Part shown: positions 54,874-63,895 of the stretch, piece after piece
Numbering within the stretch: position 1 is the first letter of the stretch
Layout: the number at the start of each line of letters is the position of its first letter
Assembly (NCBI RefSeq): GCF_014652435.1
Contig: NZ_BMYU01000009.1
Location: 92,139 to 156,138 of the forward strand
Source of the DNA: Cognatundibacterium squillarum
GTDB taxonomy: Bacteria > Pseudomonadota > Gammaproteobacteria > Burkholderiales > Burkholderiaceae_D
Direction: 5' to 3'
DNA: 64,000 nt
The notes under the pieces: generated by a model
What the model was told of the DNA's origin: nothing
Database searches by the model: none
Seen by the model: only the letters and a program-made list of their open reading frames with translations
Program-made: the position numbers and the translations under genes

Positions 54874-55074
54874 ACCCCTCTGTCCTGGTACCTGAGAGAT
54901 TACGGTTCTGCATGCAGATCCGTGCGCACCTTCGGTGGGTAGCCGGTGAATTTGCCGCTACCGCTCTCCAGAGTCTGAGAAAACCAGCCGGTTTTCCGTC
55001 GATCGGTCCTTTTGCCTGAGAGTTTTTGGGTGTTCGCACCTTCGGCGGCAGCTCTGCGCTGCTCTCTCCCGATC
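54874..55074 (-). promoter_or_regulatory. Tandem glycine riboswitch upstream of gcvT
   Basis: Two glycine-aptamer cores occur in series in transcript sense. Aptamer 1 runs from GGGAGAGAGCAGC (55070-55058) to GGACCGATCG near 55002, with GCCGAAGGTGCGAAC and AACTCTCAGGCAAAAGGAC. Aptamer 2 runs from CTCTGGAGAGCGG near 54974 to CAGGACAGAGGGG at 54874, with ACCGAAGGTGCGCAC and AATCTCTCAGGTACCAGGAC. The CCGAAGG and CUCUCAGG elements are diagnostic. It ends 64 bases before the gcvT start and senses glycine to induce its degradation. Confidence 0.96.
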
Positions 55075-55161
55075 AATTCCGAGGATTATATAAGGCTTAT
55101 GTGAGGTTGGATATATCAGATTCCAAATATTTCATACGGATGAACATCAGACTGGCAGAAG

Positions 55162-55187
55162 TTCACCGGAACCGCGATTCCGGTGAA
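55162..55187 (-). terminator. Hairpin downstream of the DUF2799-like lipoprotein gene
   Basis: Perfect 10-bp arms TTCACCGGAA and TTCCGGTGAA enclose a 6-base loop. The T tail in transcript sense is weak (CTTCTG). Confidence 0.5.
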
Positions 55188-55206
55188 TAAAATCTGCACA
55201 ATTCCA

Positions 55207-56622
55207 TTAATGCAAGGCTTCAAAGCGCAGCTGATCCTGCTCACGGCGCAAGCGCGCCGCTTTTTCTTCTGCCTCACGCTGCTGACGGCGCAGACCGTCA
55301 ATCTGACCACGCAGTTCGGCGCGTTCACGCTCGTTGCGACGCAATTCATCCGCATTATTCGGCGATGGTTTACTATCCTTATTGTCTTTAATGTCCTTCA
55401 CTTCCGCCAGACGGCCTGCATCACGCTCCAGCTGGCGAATCCGGTTTTCAACATCACTGACACGCTTCGCAAATTCCCGTGCATCACTTTGTGCGCGCCG
55501 GATACGATCCTCAAGATGTTCAAATTCACGTCCGTTTCTGACCGCACGGTCTAAGCGCCATTGCAGCTCAGGGCGACAAACATTGACCGCCATCCAGTTG
55601 CCGCGGCGTGCCCAGTCAAATGCATTCGCCGGCGTGCAGTATTCATCATTTTTACGATTCCAAGCAGCCGTATACACGTCGCGGGTCTGCGCAATTACGA
55701 ATACGCGGTCGCGCTGTGCATTCGCCATGCGCTGCTCTAGCATATACGGACGACCCCAGCCATCCTGCGCACCGGCATCCTGCCAGTACTGCACCAGACG
55801 TGCCTGCCAGCTGTCCTGATATTGCGACTCAGAGAATTTCAGTCCGCGCGCCTGTGCATCGACGCGACGGTTGTTCGCGTCACGCCCGTTCACTGCATCT
55901 TCCCATGCGAGACGACGCCAGTATTCGATGATTTCCTTATCCCAGCCTTGCTGATACGCGTCGGCACGCACAAATACTTCACGCTGTTTTGCATTTTGTT
56001 CATGCTCTTTAAAACGACTGTCCGGAATGCCGTCATGCGCGTCCGCCACGCCCAGCTGGAACCAGTAACCCTGATTACCCTGCGACCAGCCACTGCGATA
56101 CTGATCACTGCGGAAACCGATCGCAGCACCTTCCTGCTGACGCTGCTGCTCCAGCTTCACCGGCGATCCGGCGCGACCGTCTGCATCGCCGGTACGGAAC
56201 CAGTACTCGCCGTTACCCAGCGTCCAGCCATCCACGTAGAAGCGTTCCTGCGGTGGCGTTTTATTCTCGACGACTTTTTCTGATTTCAGTTGCTGCGCAA
56301 ACTGTGACACCGGCAGCGCACGGTTACCGTCGTCCCGTCCGAGGCGGTACCAGAATTGCTGATTACCGCTGGTCCAGCCACCCAGATACAAAGTGCCCGA
56401 TTCCGCTGTCACTTTACTGTTGTCGACTTTCGCACAGAAATCGCGTCTGTCATCAAACTGAGCAGTCAGTCCGGCTTCGCCATCTTTGCGGCCTATCATT
56501 TGCCAGTCGCCGGATTTGCAATCATTCATGCGGGTAATCGTGCTCTGGCAGGCGCTGAGCATAGCGACACCGGCAATCAGACCCAGCATGCGCAGGTTTT
56601 GGGATGTCAGTCGGGATTTCAT
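55207..56622 (-). CDS. Lipoprotein with about seven DUF2799-like repeats and a coiled-coil tail
   Basis: A 471-residue lipoprotein. The signal peptide ends in lipobox LSAC (Cys25). DUF2799-like units with the pattern GW-x2-GN-x2-YW-x3-G-x2-DG recur with W at about 40, 83, 133, 179, 227, 272 and 321, a period near 47 residues. Units 5-7 are degenerate, losing GN and DG. After residue 365 the chain is strongly charged and helical, compatible with a coiled coil (RRNERERAELRGQIDGLRRQ). Family members usually have only a few units. Its role is unknown; the lipid anchor and coiled coil suggest a cell-envelope protein. Confidence 0.8.
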   Translation of the reverse strand: MKSRLTSQNLRMLGLIAGVAMLSACQSTITRMNDCKSGDWQMIGRKDGEAGLTAQFDDRRDFCAKVDNSKVTAESGTLYLGGWTSGNQQFWYRLGRDDGNRALPVSQFAQQLKSEKVVENKTPPQERFYVDGWTLGNGEYWFRTGDADGRAGSPVKLEQQRQQEGAAIGFRSDQYRSGWSQGNQGYWFQLGVADAHDGIPDSRFKEHEQNAKQREVFVRADAYQQGWDKEIIEYWRRLAWEDAVNGRDANNRRVDAQARGLKFSESQYQDSWQARLVQYWQDAGAQDGWGRPYMLEQRMANAQRDRVFVIAQTRDVYTAAWNRKNDEYCTPANAFDWARRGNWMAVNVCRPELQWRLDRAVRNGREFEHLEDRIRRAQSDAREFAKRVSDVENRIRQLERDAGRLAEVKDIKDNKDSKPSPNNADELRRNERERAELRGQIDGLRRQQREAEEKAARLRREQDQLRFEALH

Positions 56623-56790
56623 AAAAAACTTTCTGAGATGAGTTGATGCAAGAACGTGTGACAGTTTGTTACAGTTGACCGTGAGGCAGCATTTTTAAGC
56701 ATTGAAATCACAGAAAACGGCTACAGTTAGCGCTGCAGCGGCTGACGATACCTGACGGCCTGCCACGATCCACTTTCCCCCTGCATACCT

Positions 56791-58632
56791 ATGTCTGAAC
56801 CTACTGCTGCCGCCATGCCGGCAGATCTCGCGGCAACACCTGCCCGCAAACTGGGGCCGCTGCGTCAGCTGCTGCCTTTTTTACTTCCGTACCGAAAACA
56901 GTTTGCACTGGCCGGACTGGCCTTACTGGCCGCCGCCGCTGCGACCTTATCGGTGCCGATGGCATTTCGCGGCATGATAGACGGCGGCTGGCAAGGGGCC
57001 TCCAGTGCCTTGCCAAATGCATTCTTACTGTTGTTCGGGCTGGCAATTTTACTGGCGATAGCAACCGCTGCGCGTTTTTACATGGTGTCGTGGCTTGGCG
57101 AGCGCGTGACCGCGGATTTACGCAAACAAGTGTACTCACACATTCTGCGGCAAAGCCCGCTGTTTTTTGAAACCACACGCACCGGCGAAGTATTATCGCG
57201 TTTAACCACCGATACGTCGCTGATACAAACCGTGGTCGGCACCAGTATTTCGATGGCACTGCGCAACTGTCTGTTACTGGCGGGCGGCTTGCTGATGATG
57301 CTGATCACCAGTACGTCACTGACACTGATGATTCTGGTGCTACTGCTGGCAGTGATTTTACCGATCCTGCATTTCGGCAAACGGGTACGCAGTTTGTCGC
57401 GCCAGAGTCAGGACAGCATCGCCGATTTTTCTGCACTGGCCGGTGAAATCCTGAATGCGATGCCGACGATACAGGCTTTCACCCGTGAATCTGCCGAGCG
57501 CGAACGCTTCGGCATGCAGGCAGAAAAAGCCTTTGACAGCGGCATCCGTCGCATCCGCGCCCGCGCCCTGCTGACCATGATTGCGATTACGCTGGTGTTT
57601 GGCGCAATTATTCTGGTGTTGTGGCTGGGGGCACAGCGCGTTGCCGCCGGTGAAATGAGCAGCGGACAACTGGCGCAGTTTATTCTGTATGCATCGATTG
57701 TGGCCGGTGCATTCGGTGCCTTATCGGAAGTGCTTGGCGATGCACAGCGCGCTGCCGGCGCAACCGAACGCTTACTGGCGCTGATGGCTTACCCGCCTGA
57801 CATTCAGGACCCGCCGCATCCAAAGCTGCCGCCGGAAACCGGCAATACGCAGGGAGCGACGCTGTCTCTGTCAGCACTGCGCTTTTCCTACCCTTCCCGT
57901 CCGCAACAACTGGCGCTGGACAACATCCGGTTGCAGATCGCTGCCGGAGAAACCGTCGCACTGGTTGGCAGCTCCGGCGCCGGAAAATCCACGCTGTTTC
58001 AACTGATACTGCGCTTTTATGAAAGTCAGCATGGCGAAATTGCGCTGAACGGGCAGGATATCCGCGATTACCGCCTGCAGGATTTGCGTCAGCGTATCGG
58101 CATCGTGCCGCAGGACACCGTGATTTTCTCCGACAATGCATTGGAAAACATCCGCATCGCCAGACCGGAAGCCAGCGACGCCGAAGTGATGGAAGCGGCG
58201 AAACAGGCTGCAGCGCATGATTTCCTGAGTGCCCTGCCCGAGGGTTACCACACTTTCCTCGGCGAACGCGGTGTGCGCTTGTCTGGCGGTCAGCGTCAGC
58301 GCATTGCGATTGCCCGCGTACTGCTGAAAAATCCGCCGCTGCTGTTACTGGATGAAGCCACCAGCGCGCTGGATGCGGAATCCGAGCAGCGGGTACAGGC
58401 CGCACTGGAACGCGCAATGACCGGACGCACCACACTGATCATTGCGCACCGGCTGGCAACGATACAAAAAGCTGACCGCATTATCGTCATGGATCAGGGC
58501 AGAATCGTCGAAACCGGTACGCATCAGGATTTGCTGCAGCAGCAAGGGATTTACGCAAGGCTGGCCAGCCTGCAATTCGGGCTGAACAGCGGCCCTGAAA
58601 CACTTGCTGAGGAAGCTGTCAGCCCGTTGTAA
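56791..58632 (+). CDS. ABC exporter (fused transmembrane and ATPase domains, MsbA-like)
   Basis: A 613-residue half-transporter. Residues 25-330 form six membrane helices (for example FALAGLALLAAAAATLSVPMAF). The ATPase follows with Walker A GSSGAGKST, the signature LSGGQRQRIAIARVLLKN, and Walker B PLLLLDEATSALD. It would act as a homodimer exporting lipid or hydrophobic compounds. The N-terminal ~20 residues are Ala/Pro rich. It is divergent from the DUF2799-like gene and followed by repeat copy F. Confidence 0.93.
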   Translation: MSEPTAAAMPADLAATPARKLGPLRQLLPFLLPYRKQFALAGLALLAAAAATLSVPMAFRGMIDGGWQGASSALPNAFLLLFGLAILLAIATAARFYMVSWLGERVTADLRKQVYSHILRQSPLFFETTRTGEVLSRLTTDTSLIQTVVGTSISMALRNCLLLAGGLLMMLITSTSLTLMILVLLLAVILPILHFGKRVRSLSRQSQDSIADFSALAGEILNAMPTIQAFTRESAERERFGMQAEKAFDSGIRRIRARALLTMIAITLVFGAIILVLWLGAQRVAAGEMSSGQLAQFILYASIVAGAFGALSEVLGDAQRAAGATERLLALMAYPPDIQDPPHPKLPPETGNTQGATLSLSALRFSYPSRPQQLALDNIRLQIAAGETVALVGSSGAGKSTLFQLILRFYESQHGEIALNGQDIRDYRLQDLRQRIGIVPQDTVIFSDNALENIRIARPEASDAEVMEAAKQAAAHDFLSALPEGYHTFLGERGVRLSGGQRQRIAIARVLLKNPPLLLLDEATSALDAESEQRVQAALERAMTGRTTLIIAHRLATIQKADRIIVMDQGRIVETGTHQDLLQQQGIYARLASLQFGLNSGPETLAEEAVSPL

Positions 58633-58651
58633 TCCGGCTCCGGTGAGCTGA

Positions 58652-58752
58652 CATTGTGCAGAAGTCCGCATCTGCGATTTTCGGAGAGCCGGACTTTCTG
58701 CCGACGACCGCCGGATCAGTATGCAGAACTCCGCATTTTGGCCATTTTCAGG
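58652..58752 (+). repeat. Dispersed convergent-junction repeat, copy F
   Basis: The core lies at 58695-58710. On the left is GTGCAGAAGTCCGCATCTG, on the right ATGCAGAACTCCGCATTTTGG. These near-identical 14-mers GCAGAANTCCGCAT flank the core as direct repeats. Either GCAGAA copy could pair with TTCTGC in the core, but not both at once. It lies between the ABC exporter gene and the amidohydrolase gene, which converge. Confidence 0.85.
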
Positions 58753-58834
58753 TGTTTTCGGGCAGTTTCAGACGCTCTGAGGCTTGCTTAGCCTGCTCAG
58801 AATCAGCGCCCGAAACACCCGTAGCGCACGCAAC

Positions 58835-60487
58835 TTACGGACGACTGTAGACTTGCTTGCCAGCCACCCAGGTCGATAACACCTGCGTTGCGGCGATCTC
58901 ACTGACCGGCACTTTCAGAATGTCACGGTCAATCACCACAAAGTCCGCCCACTTCCCTTTTTCCAGACTGCCCAAACGGGTTTCCTGAAACGCCGCAAAT
59001 GCGGCATCCAGCGTGAAGCAGCGCAGCGCCTGTTCGCGGCTCATCACCTGATCCGGATACCAGCCACCCTGCGGTTGGCCCTGTAAATCAGTACGACTGA
59101 CTGCCGCCAGCATGCCTTCAAACGGATTCGGCGATTCAATCGGAAAATCTGATCCGCAGGCAATCCGTGCACCAAGTTTAGTAAAACGCTGCCACGCATA
59201 AGCACCACGTATCCGTTGCGGGCCAACCCGGTGTTCCGCCATATTCATATCCGAAGTTGCATGCACCGGCTGCATCGACGGAATCAGGCCCAGCTTTACA
59301 AAACGCGGCATATCTTCCAGCGCCACGACTTGCGCATGTTCGATACGGTGACGGCGGGCGGCGCGCCATTGCGGCGGCAAGGCGGCAAATGCATCCAGCA
59401 CTTCACGATTGGCTGCATCGCCGATCGCATGCACATTCACCTGATAACCGCGCGAAGCAGCGGTGCGTATCATGCCTTGCAGTTCTGCCGGTGTATGAAA
59501 CAGCAAACCTTTAGTATGCGGCGCATCGCTGTACGGTGCCAGCAAAGCGGCACCGCGTGAACCGAGTGCACCGTCGGAAAACAGCTTGACTGCGCGCAAG
59601 ACATAACGATCCTGCGCCGTATCATAGCGCGGGCCGTCTTTCGACAATTGGGCAAAATCCTCCCCGGTGCCGCGTATCATGCCGTACACCCGCAACGGCA
59701 AACCTTGTTCTGCCTGCAGGCTGCGGATGGCCTGATCTGCGGCCACATTGATCCCGGCATCATGCACACTGGTGATTCCGTTGGCGACCAGCGTGTTCAG
59801 TGCCAGTTTCAGCGCTTCCTTATTCTGTGTCGCATCGGCAGCAGGAATATGACGGCTGACGAGCTTCATCGCACTGTCGATCAGCACACCGGTCGGATTG
59901 CCGGCCGCATCACGCTCAATCCGGCCACCGGCAGGGTCCGGCGTGTTTTTATCGATACCGGCAATGCGTAACGCAGCCTGATTCGCCCAGCCAGCGTGGC
60001 CATCCACACGGTCCAGCCAGACCGGACGCTGTTGCGCTATATCGTCGATATCTGCCGCCTCCGGAAAACGCCCGAGTTGCCACACCACCTGATTCCAGCC
60101 ACCGCCCAGCACCCAGCTATTACCCGGATATTGCTGAACATAGGCGCGGATCGCATCGCGTGCTTCCTGCAGATTGCGGGTGTCACGCAGATTCAGGCTC
60201 ATCATGCTGTATCCAAGGCTGAGCAAATGCCCGTGCGCGTCCGTCAATCCCGGCAATACCGTTTTCCCGCCAAGATCAATCACTCTGGCAGCGGGCCAGC
60301 GTGGCGCAAGCTCTGACTGCGCACCAAGCGCCAGCACTTTCCCCTGATCACTGATCAGCATCGCGTCGAAACGGCGCAGATTTTCACGTTCCCAGCTGTA
60401 ACCATTGGCTTTGACCAGTAAAGTTTCGGCACTCGCCAACGGCATCAGACTCAGTAAGGCTGCTCCCAGCCACCATTTGCAATGCAT
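58835..60487 (-). CDS. Exported amidohydrolase of the YtcJ type
   Basis: A 550-residue metal-dependent amidohydrolase. A signal peptide (residues 1-20, ending ASAE) precedes the start of the TIM barrel. Metal-site motifs are LPGLTDAHGHLLSLGYSMM, the HAIGDAANREVLDAF helix and HRIEHAQVV. DFPIESPNPFEGM carries the late Asp. The substrate is unknown. GGAGG precedes ATG 60487, so the longer frame upstream is rejected. It is divergent from mltD. Confidence 0.9.
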   Translation of the reverse strand: MHCKWWLGAALLSLMPLASAETLLVKANGYSWERENLRRFDAMLISDQGKVLALGAQSELAPRWPAARVIDLGGKTVLPGLTDAHGHLLSLGYSMMSLNLRDTRNLQEARDAIRAYVQQYPGNSWVLGGGWNQVVWQLGRFPEAADIDDIAQQRPVWLDRVDGHAGWANQAALRIAGIDKNTPDPAGGRIERDAAGNPTGVLIDSAMKLVSRHIPAADATQNKEALKLALNTLVANGITSVHDAGINVAADQAIRSLQAEQGLPLRVYGMIRGTGEDFAQLSKDGPRYDTAQDRYVLRAVKLFSDGALGSRGAALLAPYSDAPHTKGLLFHTPAELQGMIRTAASRGYQVNVHAIGDAANREVLDAFAALPPQWRAARRHRIEHAQVVALEDMPRFVKLGLIPSMQPVHATSDMNMAEHRVGPQRIRGAYAWQRFTKLGARIACGSDFPIESPNPFEGMLAAVSRTDLQGQPQGGWYPDQVMSREQALRCFTLDAAFAAFQETRLGSLEKGKWADFVVIDRDILKVPVSEIAATQVLSTWVAGKQVYSRP

Positions 60488-60815
60488 CTTGCCTCCGTAT
60501 TTTTGTAATCCGCGCAGCTTAGGCAGAAAAGTGCAATCCGACAAGAAAACGGCGCACAACGGGATGTCTTTGTCAGTTCCGGCCCACAAAAATACGGTCA
60601 GAAAATGCGCAACGCATGTTGCTCAGACTATTTCTTTCAAAATCGTTTTTTGCAGCAATTTCATTCAACATCGCCCAATTTCTGGCTATTTCATTTCTTC
60701 GTTTACACCGTCTGTCATCAGGCTGACATTTTTCTTGACGGCGAGCTACGATTTTCCGTACACTCTTCGGATCCTGAAGACACAGTCGACTCTGGTCGAT
60801 ATTCCGATCTTGCCT

Positions 60816-62276
60816 ATGAAAAGATTACGACCCGCACTCACTCCACGGATTGCCGCCACCCTGGCACTGATCGCACTGCCACTGATCAGTCTGGCAGAAG
60901 GCAGCGTCCCCGCTGACGCACCCGCTCCGGCAGAAAATTCTCCCGTCATCAATACACTCAGTCTCGATACCTCACTGTCCGGCACACCGGGTTCGCTGAA
61001 TCTGTCCGAAACCCGTGAAATCGACCTGTGGGAACGCATACGCGGCGGCTTCGCTATTCCTGATCTGGAAAACAAAACTGCCGCAGGCCAGACGACGTGG
61101 TATGCAAGCCGTTCAGACGCCTTTCTGAAAACCCTGCAACGCGGCTCCCGCTACCTGTATCACGTGGTCGAGCAACTGGAAAAACGCGGTATGCCAACCG
61201 AGCTGGCCTTACTGCCGTTCATTGAGTCGGCATTTAACCCGCAAGCCATTTCCAGCGCCAAAGCCAGCGGCATGTGGCAGTTCATGGCAGCTACCGGCAA
61301 AGATTACAACCTGAAGCAAAATATGTTCACCGACGAGCGTCGCGGTGTACTGGATTCAACCGAAGCTGCGCTGAATTATCTGGAACGTCTGTACGGCATG
61401 TTCGGCGACTGGCAGTTAGCACTGGCGGCTTATAACTGGGGCGAAGGCTCCGTACAGCGCGCGATCAAAAAACAGCAGGCTGCAGGCTTACCAATCGACT
61501 TTGACAGCCTGTCTGTCCACATGCCGGCAGAGACACGCAACTATGTGCCGAAACTGCAGGCAGTTAAAAATATCATTGCCCATCCGGAACAATTCAACAT
61601 CAGCCTGCCTGCACTGGAAAATCAGCCCTACTTCGTGCCGGTTGCCAAAACCCGCGACATGGACGTCAAACTGGCGGCAGAACTGGCGGAATTACCACTG
61701 ACCGAATTTACCGCACTGAATCCGCAATTCAATAAACCTGTCATCACAGGCACAACCACTAAAATTCTGTTGCCGACAGAAAACGCAGAAAAATTCAAAG
61801 AGAATCTGACAAAGTGGCAAGGTCCGCTGTCCACCTGGGCAACTTATATTGTTCAGAAAACAGAAAAAATCGAAGCACTGGCTGCAAAACTCGGGCACAG
61901 CGCGGATTTCTTAAGAAACGTCAATCTGATTCCGGCCAAGATGCTGGTCAAAGCAGGCTCCACACTGCTGGTACCAAAATCAGAAAAACATGCGGACCAG
62001 GATATCGCACCTGAAATCGCCGCTAACGCAAAGCTGATCGTCGAAAAAGCCATTGCCACACGCCAGATCAGTTTAAAAGTCGGCAAGCGCGATAATTTAA
62101 ATGCGATCGCTAACCGTTACCATGTCAGCGTAGCCGACATCAAATCCTGGAATAAACTGAAGACAGAACAAATCAGTTACGGCCAGACTCTGAAACTGGA
62201 AGTTCCTGTGACAGCGCGCAGTCGAGATAACGGCAAACAAAAACTGGCCAGCCATCACGGTCACCGTCGCAGTTAA
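60816..62276 (+). CDS. mltD: Membrane-bound lytic murein transglycosylase D
   Basis: A 486-residue lytic transglycosylase. The signal region ends near ALPLISLAEG. The SLT domain (about residues 85-210) carries the catalytic Glu in LLPFIESAFNP, with SGMWQFM and AAYNWGEGSV. Two LysM repeats follow near 350-400 (TYIVQKTEKIEALAAKLG) and 420-465 (LKVGKRDNLNAIANRYHVS), binding peptidoglycan. The ATG at 60816 begins the signal segment. No lipobox was found, so it may be a periplasmic rather than lipid-anchored form. Confidence 0.92.
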   Translation: MKRLRPALTPRIAATLALIALPLISLAEGSVPADAPAPAENSPVINTLSLDTSLSGTPGSLNLSETREIDLWERIRGGFAIPDLENKTAAGQTTWYASRSDAFLKTLQRGSRYLYHVVEQLEKRGMPTELALLPFIESAFNPQAISSAKASGMWQFMAATGKDYNLKQNMFTDERRGVLDSTEAALNYLERLYGMFGDWQLALAAYNWGEGSVQRAIKKQQAAGLPIDFDSLSVHMPAETRNYVPKLQAVKNIIAHPEQFNISLPALENQPYFVPVAKTRDMDVKLAAELAELPLTEFTALNPQFNKPVITGTTTKILLPTENAEKFKENLTKWQGPLSTWATYIVQKTEKIEALAAKLGHSADFLRNVNLIPAKMLVKAGSTLLVPKSEKHADQDIAPEIAANAKLIVEKAIATRQISLKVGKRDNLNAIANRYHVSVADIKSWNKLKTEQISYGQTLKLEVPVTARSRDNGKQKLASHHGHRRS

Positions 62277-62310
62277 GCAATGCGCGTGCTGAGATAGATT
62301 CCTTTAAAAT

Positions 62311-62349
62311 AGAAAAGCCGCTGCCATCAACGCAGCGGCTTTTCTTTTT
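62311..62349 (+). terminator. Terminator of mltD
   Basis: Perfect 12-bp arms AAAAGCCGCTGC (62313-62324) and GCAGCGGCTTTT (62332-62343), with further T residues. Confidence 0.9.
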
Positions 62350-62441
62350 ATGCGACGCTCATTTGGCAAAATAAGTCAATTCATCACCGGGAAATTCATG
62401 AAGCAATCAATTCACAAACTATTTTGAATCCGGTTCGGAAT

Positions 62442-62472
62442 AAAAAAAGCGCTGCAATTGCAGCGCTTTTTC
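62442..62472 (-). terminator. Terminator of the TPR protein gene
   Basis: A 28-bp perfect palindrome (62444-62471) around GCGCTGCAATTGCAGCGC, with A and T tails. Confidence 0.85.
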
Positions 62473-62494
62473 ACATCAGAATCTGAACGACTGA

Positions 62495-63742
62495 TTACTT
62501 CTGATTTGCGAAAATCACCCAGTAACGAGCCAGTTCTGCTGTACCGTCTTTACCACCAACAGATTTCAGTGTTTTGATCGCAGCTGGCTTTTTACCGCTT
62601 TGCAGCTGTGCAATACCCAGATGCAGTTTGGCATCTTCTGCTTGTGTCAGGCCACCTTTTTTGATGCCCTCCTCCATCAGCGCAATACCCTGATCTGCTT
62701 TACCTGCAGCAGCCAGTGCAAAGCCCAGTGTCACCAGACCATTGCCGTCTTTTGCTGCTTTCGCATTCGCTTCAGCAGCTGCAAAACCTGCATTCGCTTC
62801 ATCATTGGCTTTGGTTGCCATATCGCGCAAACGCTTGTGACGGTCAACATCATTACCAGTGCCCAGTGCACCTGCTTTGTAGCCTGCATCAATAATTTTG
62901 CTGGCTTCTGCAGGATAACCGGCTTTAATCGACATCAGGGAAGCTTCCATGTAGTCGTTGCCTTTTGTTACCTGACCCAGCGCCAGTTTCAAACGCAGCA
63001 GGTCCAGTTTCAGGCGTTCAGAATAACCAGGCTTACGTTCCAGAATATTCAGCAGATTCACCCAGTATTCTTTTTTGCCGTGGTACATCACCAGTTTTTC
63101 CAGCGCGCCAGCGTATGCAGTCGTATCTTTTTGTTTAGATAAAGCGTTCGCATAGAATTCCAGATTCGACAAGCTTGGTGTACGACCGGCTTTCTCGTCC
63201 GCTGCAATTTCAGCTTCCACTGCTTTTGCTGCTTTGGAGCTGTCGCCACTCTGATTCATTGCCTGAATCAGGTAAGGACGCATAGACTGATCTGTACCAC
63301 CGTCAGAGTAGTAACGGTTGTACCAGGTTACGGCCTTGGAATAATTACCGGCTTTGTAGTAGGCATTTGCCAGCACCTGAATCATTTGCAGCTGATCTTT
63401 AGAAGGCAGCTTGTTTGCAGCAATGATTGCTTCAGCAGCACGGATCGTTGCGTCGTTATCACCTGCAGCAGATGCAATCGACAAACGCATACGCTCAATA
63501 GTGAAACTTTCGTTGACGGATTTACCGCTGATGCCATCAGCTTCGTGGATTTTCGCCAGTGCTTCTTTATATTTTTTCGCTTTGTAAAGATCACCGGCAG
63601 CCTGCACAATACGGCCGACTTCAGGGCGCATCGCTTCCTGAGCAAATGCAGTATTTGCGGCAATATTTGTCAGTTCAGGCGCGGCGGCAAAGCCGATAGC
63701 TGCTACCAGCACAGCAATACGAGAAAAGCGAAATTGCATCAT
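62495..63742 (-). CDS. Exported tetratricopeptide-repeat protein
   Basis: A 415-residue periplasmic protein. The signal peptide ends NTAFAQEA (about residue 35). Several TPR-like helical pairs follow, including AAGDLYKAKKYKEALAKI and VLANAYYKAGNYSKAVTWYN. The C-terminus has KPAAIKTLKSVGG and ARYWVIFANQK. It lies just downstream of an ExbD-type gene on the same strand, as do TPR partners of some TonB2-like systems. A role in energised transport is inference. Confidence 0.85.
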   Translation of the reverse strand: MMQFRFSRIAVLVAAIGFAAAPELTNIAANTAFAQEAMRPEVGRIVQAAGDLYKAKKYKEALAKIHEADGISGKSVNESFTIERMRLSIASAAGDNDATIRAAEAIIAANKLPSKDQLQMIQVLANAYYKAGNYSKAVTWYNRYYSDGGTDQSMRPYLIQAMNQSGDSSKAAKAVEAEIAADEKAGRTPSLSNLEFYANALSKQKDTTAYAGALEKLVMYHGKKEYWVNLLNILERKPGYSERLKLDLLRLKLALGQVTKGNDYMEASLMSIKAGYPAEASKIIDAGYKAGALGTGNDVDRHKRLRDMATKANDEANAGFAAAEANAKAAKDGNGLVTLGFALAAAGKADQGIALMEEGIKKGGLTQAEDAKLHLGIAQLQSGKKPAAIKTLKSVGGKDGTAELARYWVIFANQK

Positions 63743-63810
63743 AAGTTATCTCACCATCAATGAATTGAATAAACGCCGGGCAGATCGCAATTTACCTGCC
63801 CTTCAATATG

Positions 63811-63836
63811 AAAATGGCAGGTAGATACCTGCCACT
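63811..63836 (-). terminator. Hairpin between exbD and the TPR gene
   Basis: Arms TGGCAGGTA and TACCTGCCA are separated by two bases, followed by TTTTC on the minus strand. A weak terminator or intercistronic hairpin. Confidence 0.55.
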
Positions 63837-63895
63837 TCCTAATCATACAACAAGTCTGTTCTGAGCTTGCAGTAAATTCACAGTTTCTCTGAATC

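Noticed and set aside
1510..58752. The six dispersed repeats as short coding genes
   Set aside because: The short frames across them translate with shared peptides such as SADDRRIA only because the DNA is repeated; frames differ in length and end differently in each copy.
1510..58752. The dispersed repeats as a CRISPR array or as insertion sequences
   Set aside because: Copies are tens of kilobases apart, in both orientations, with no spacers, no transposase and no clear terminal inverted repeats.
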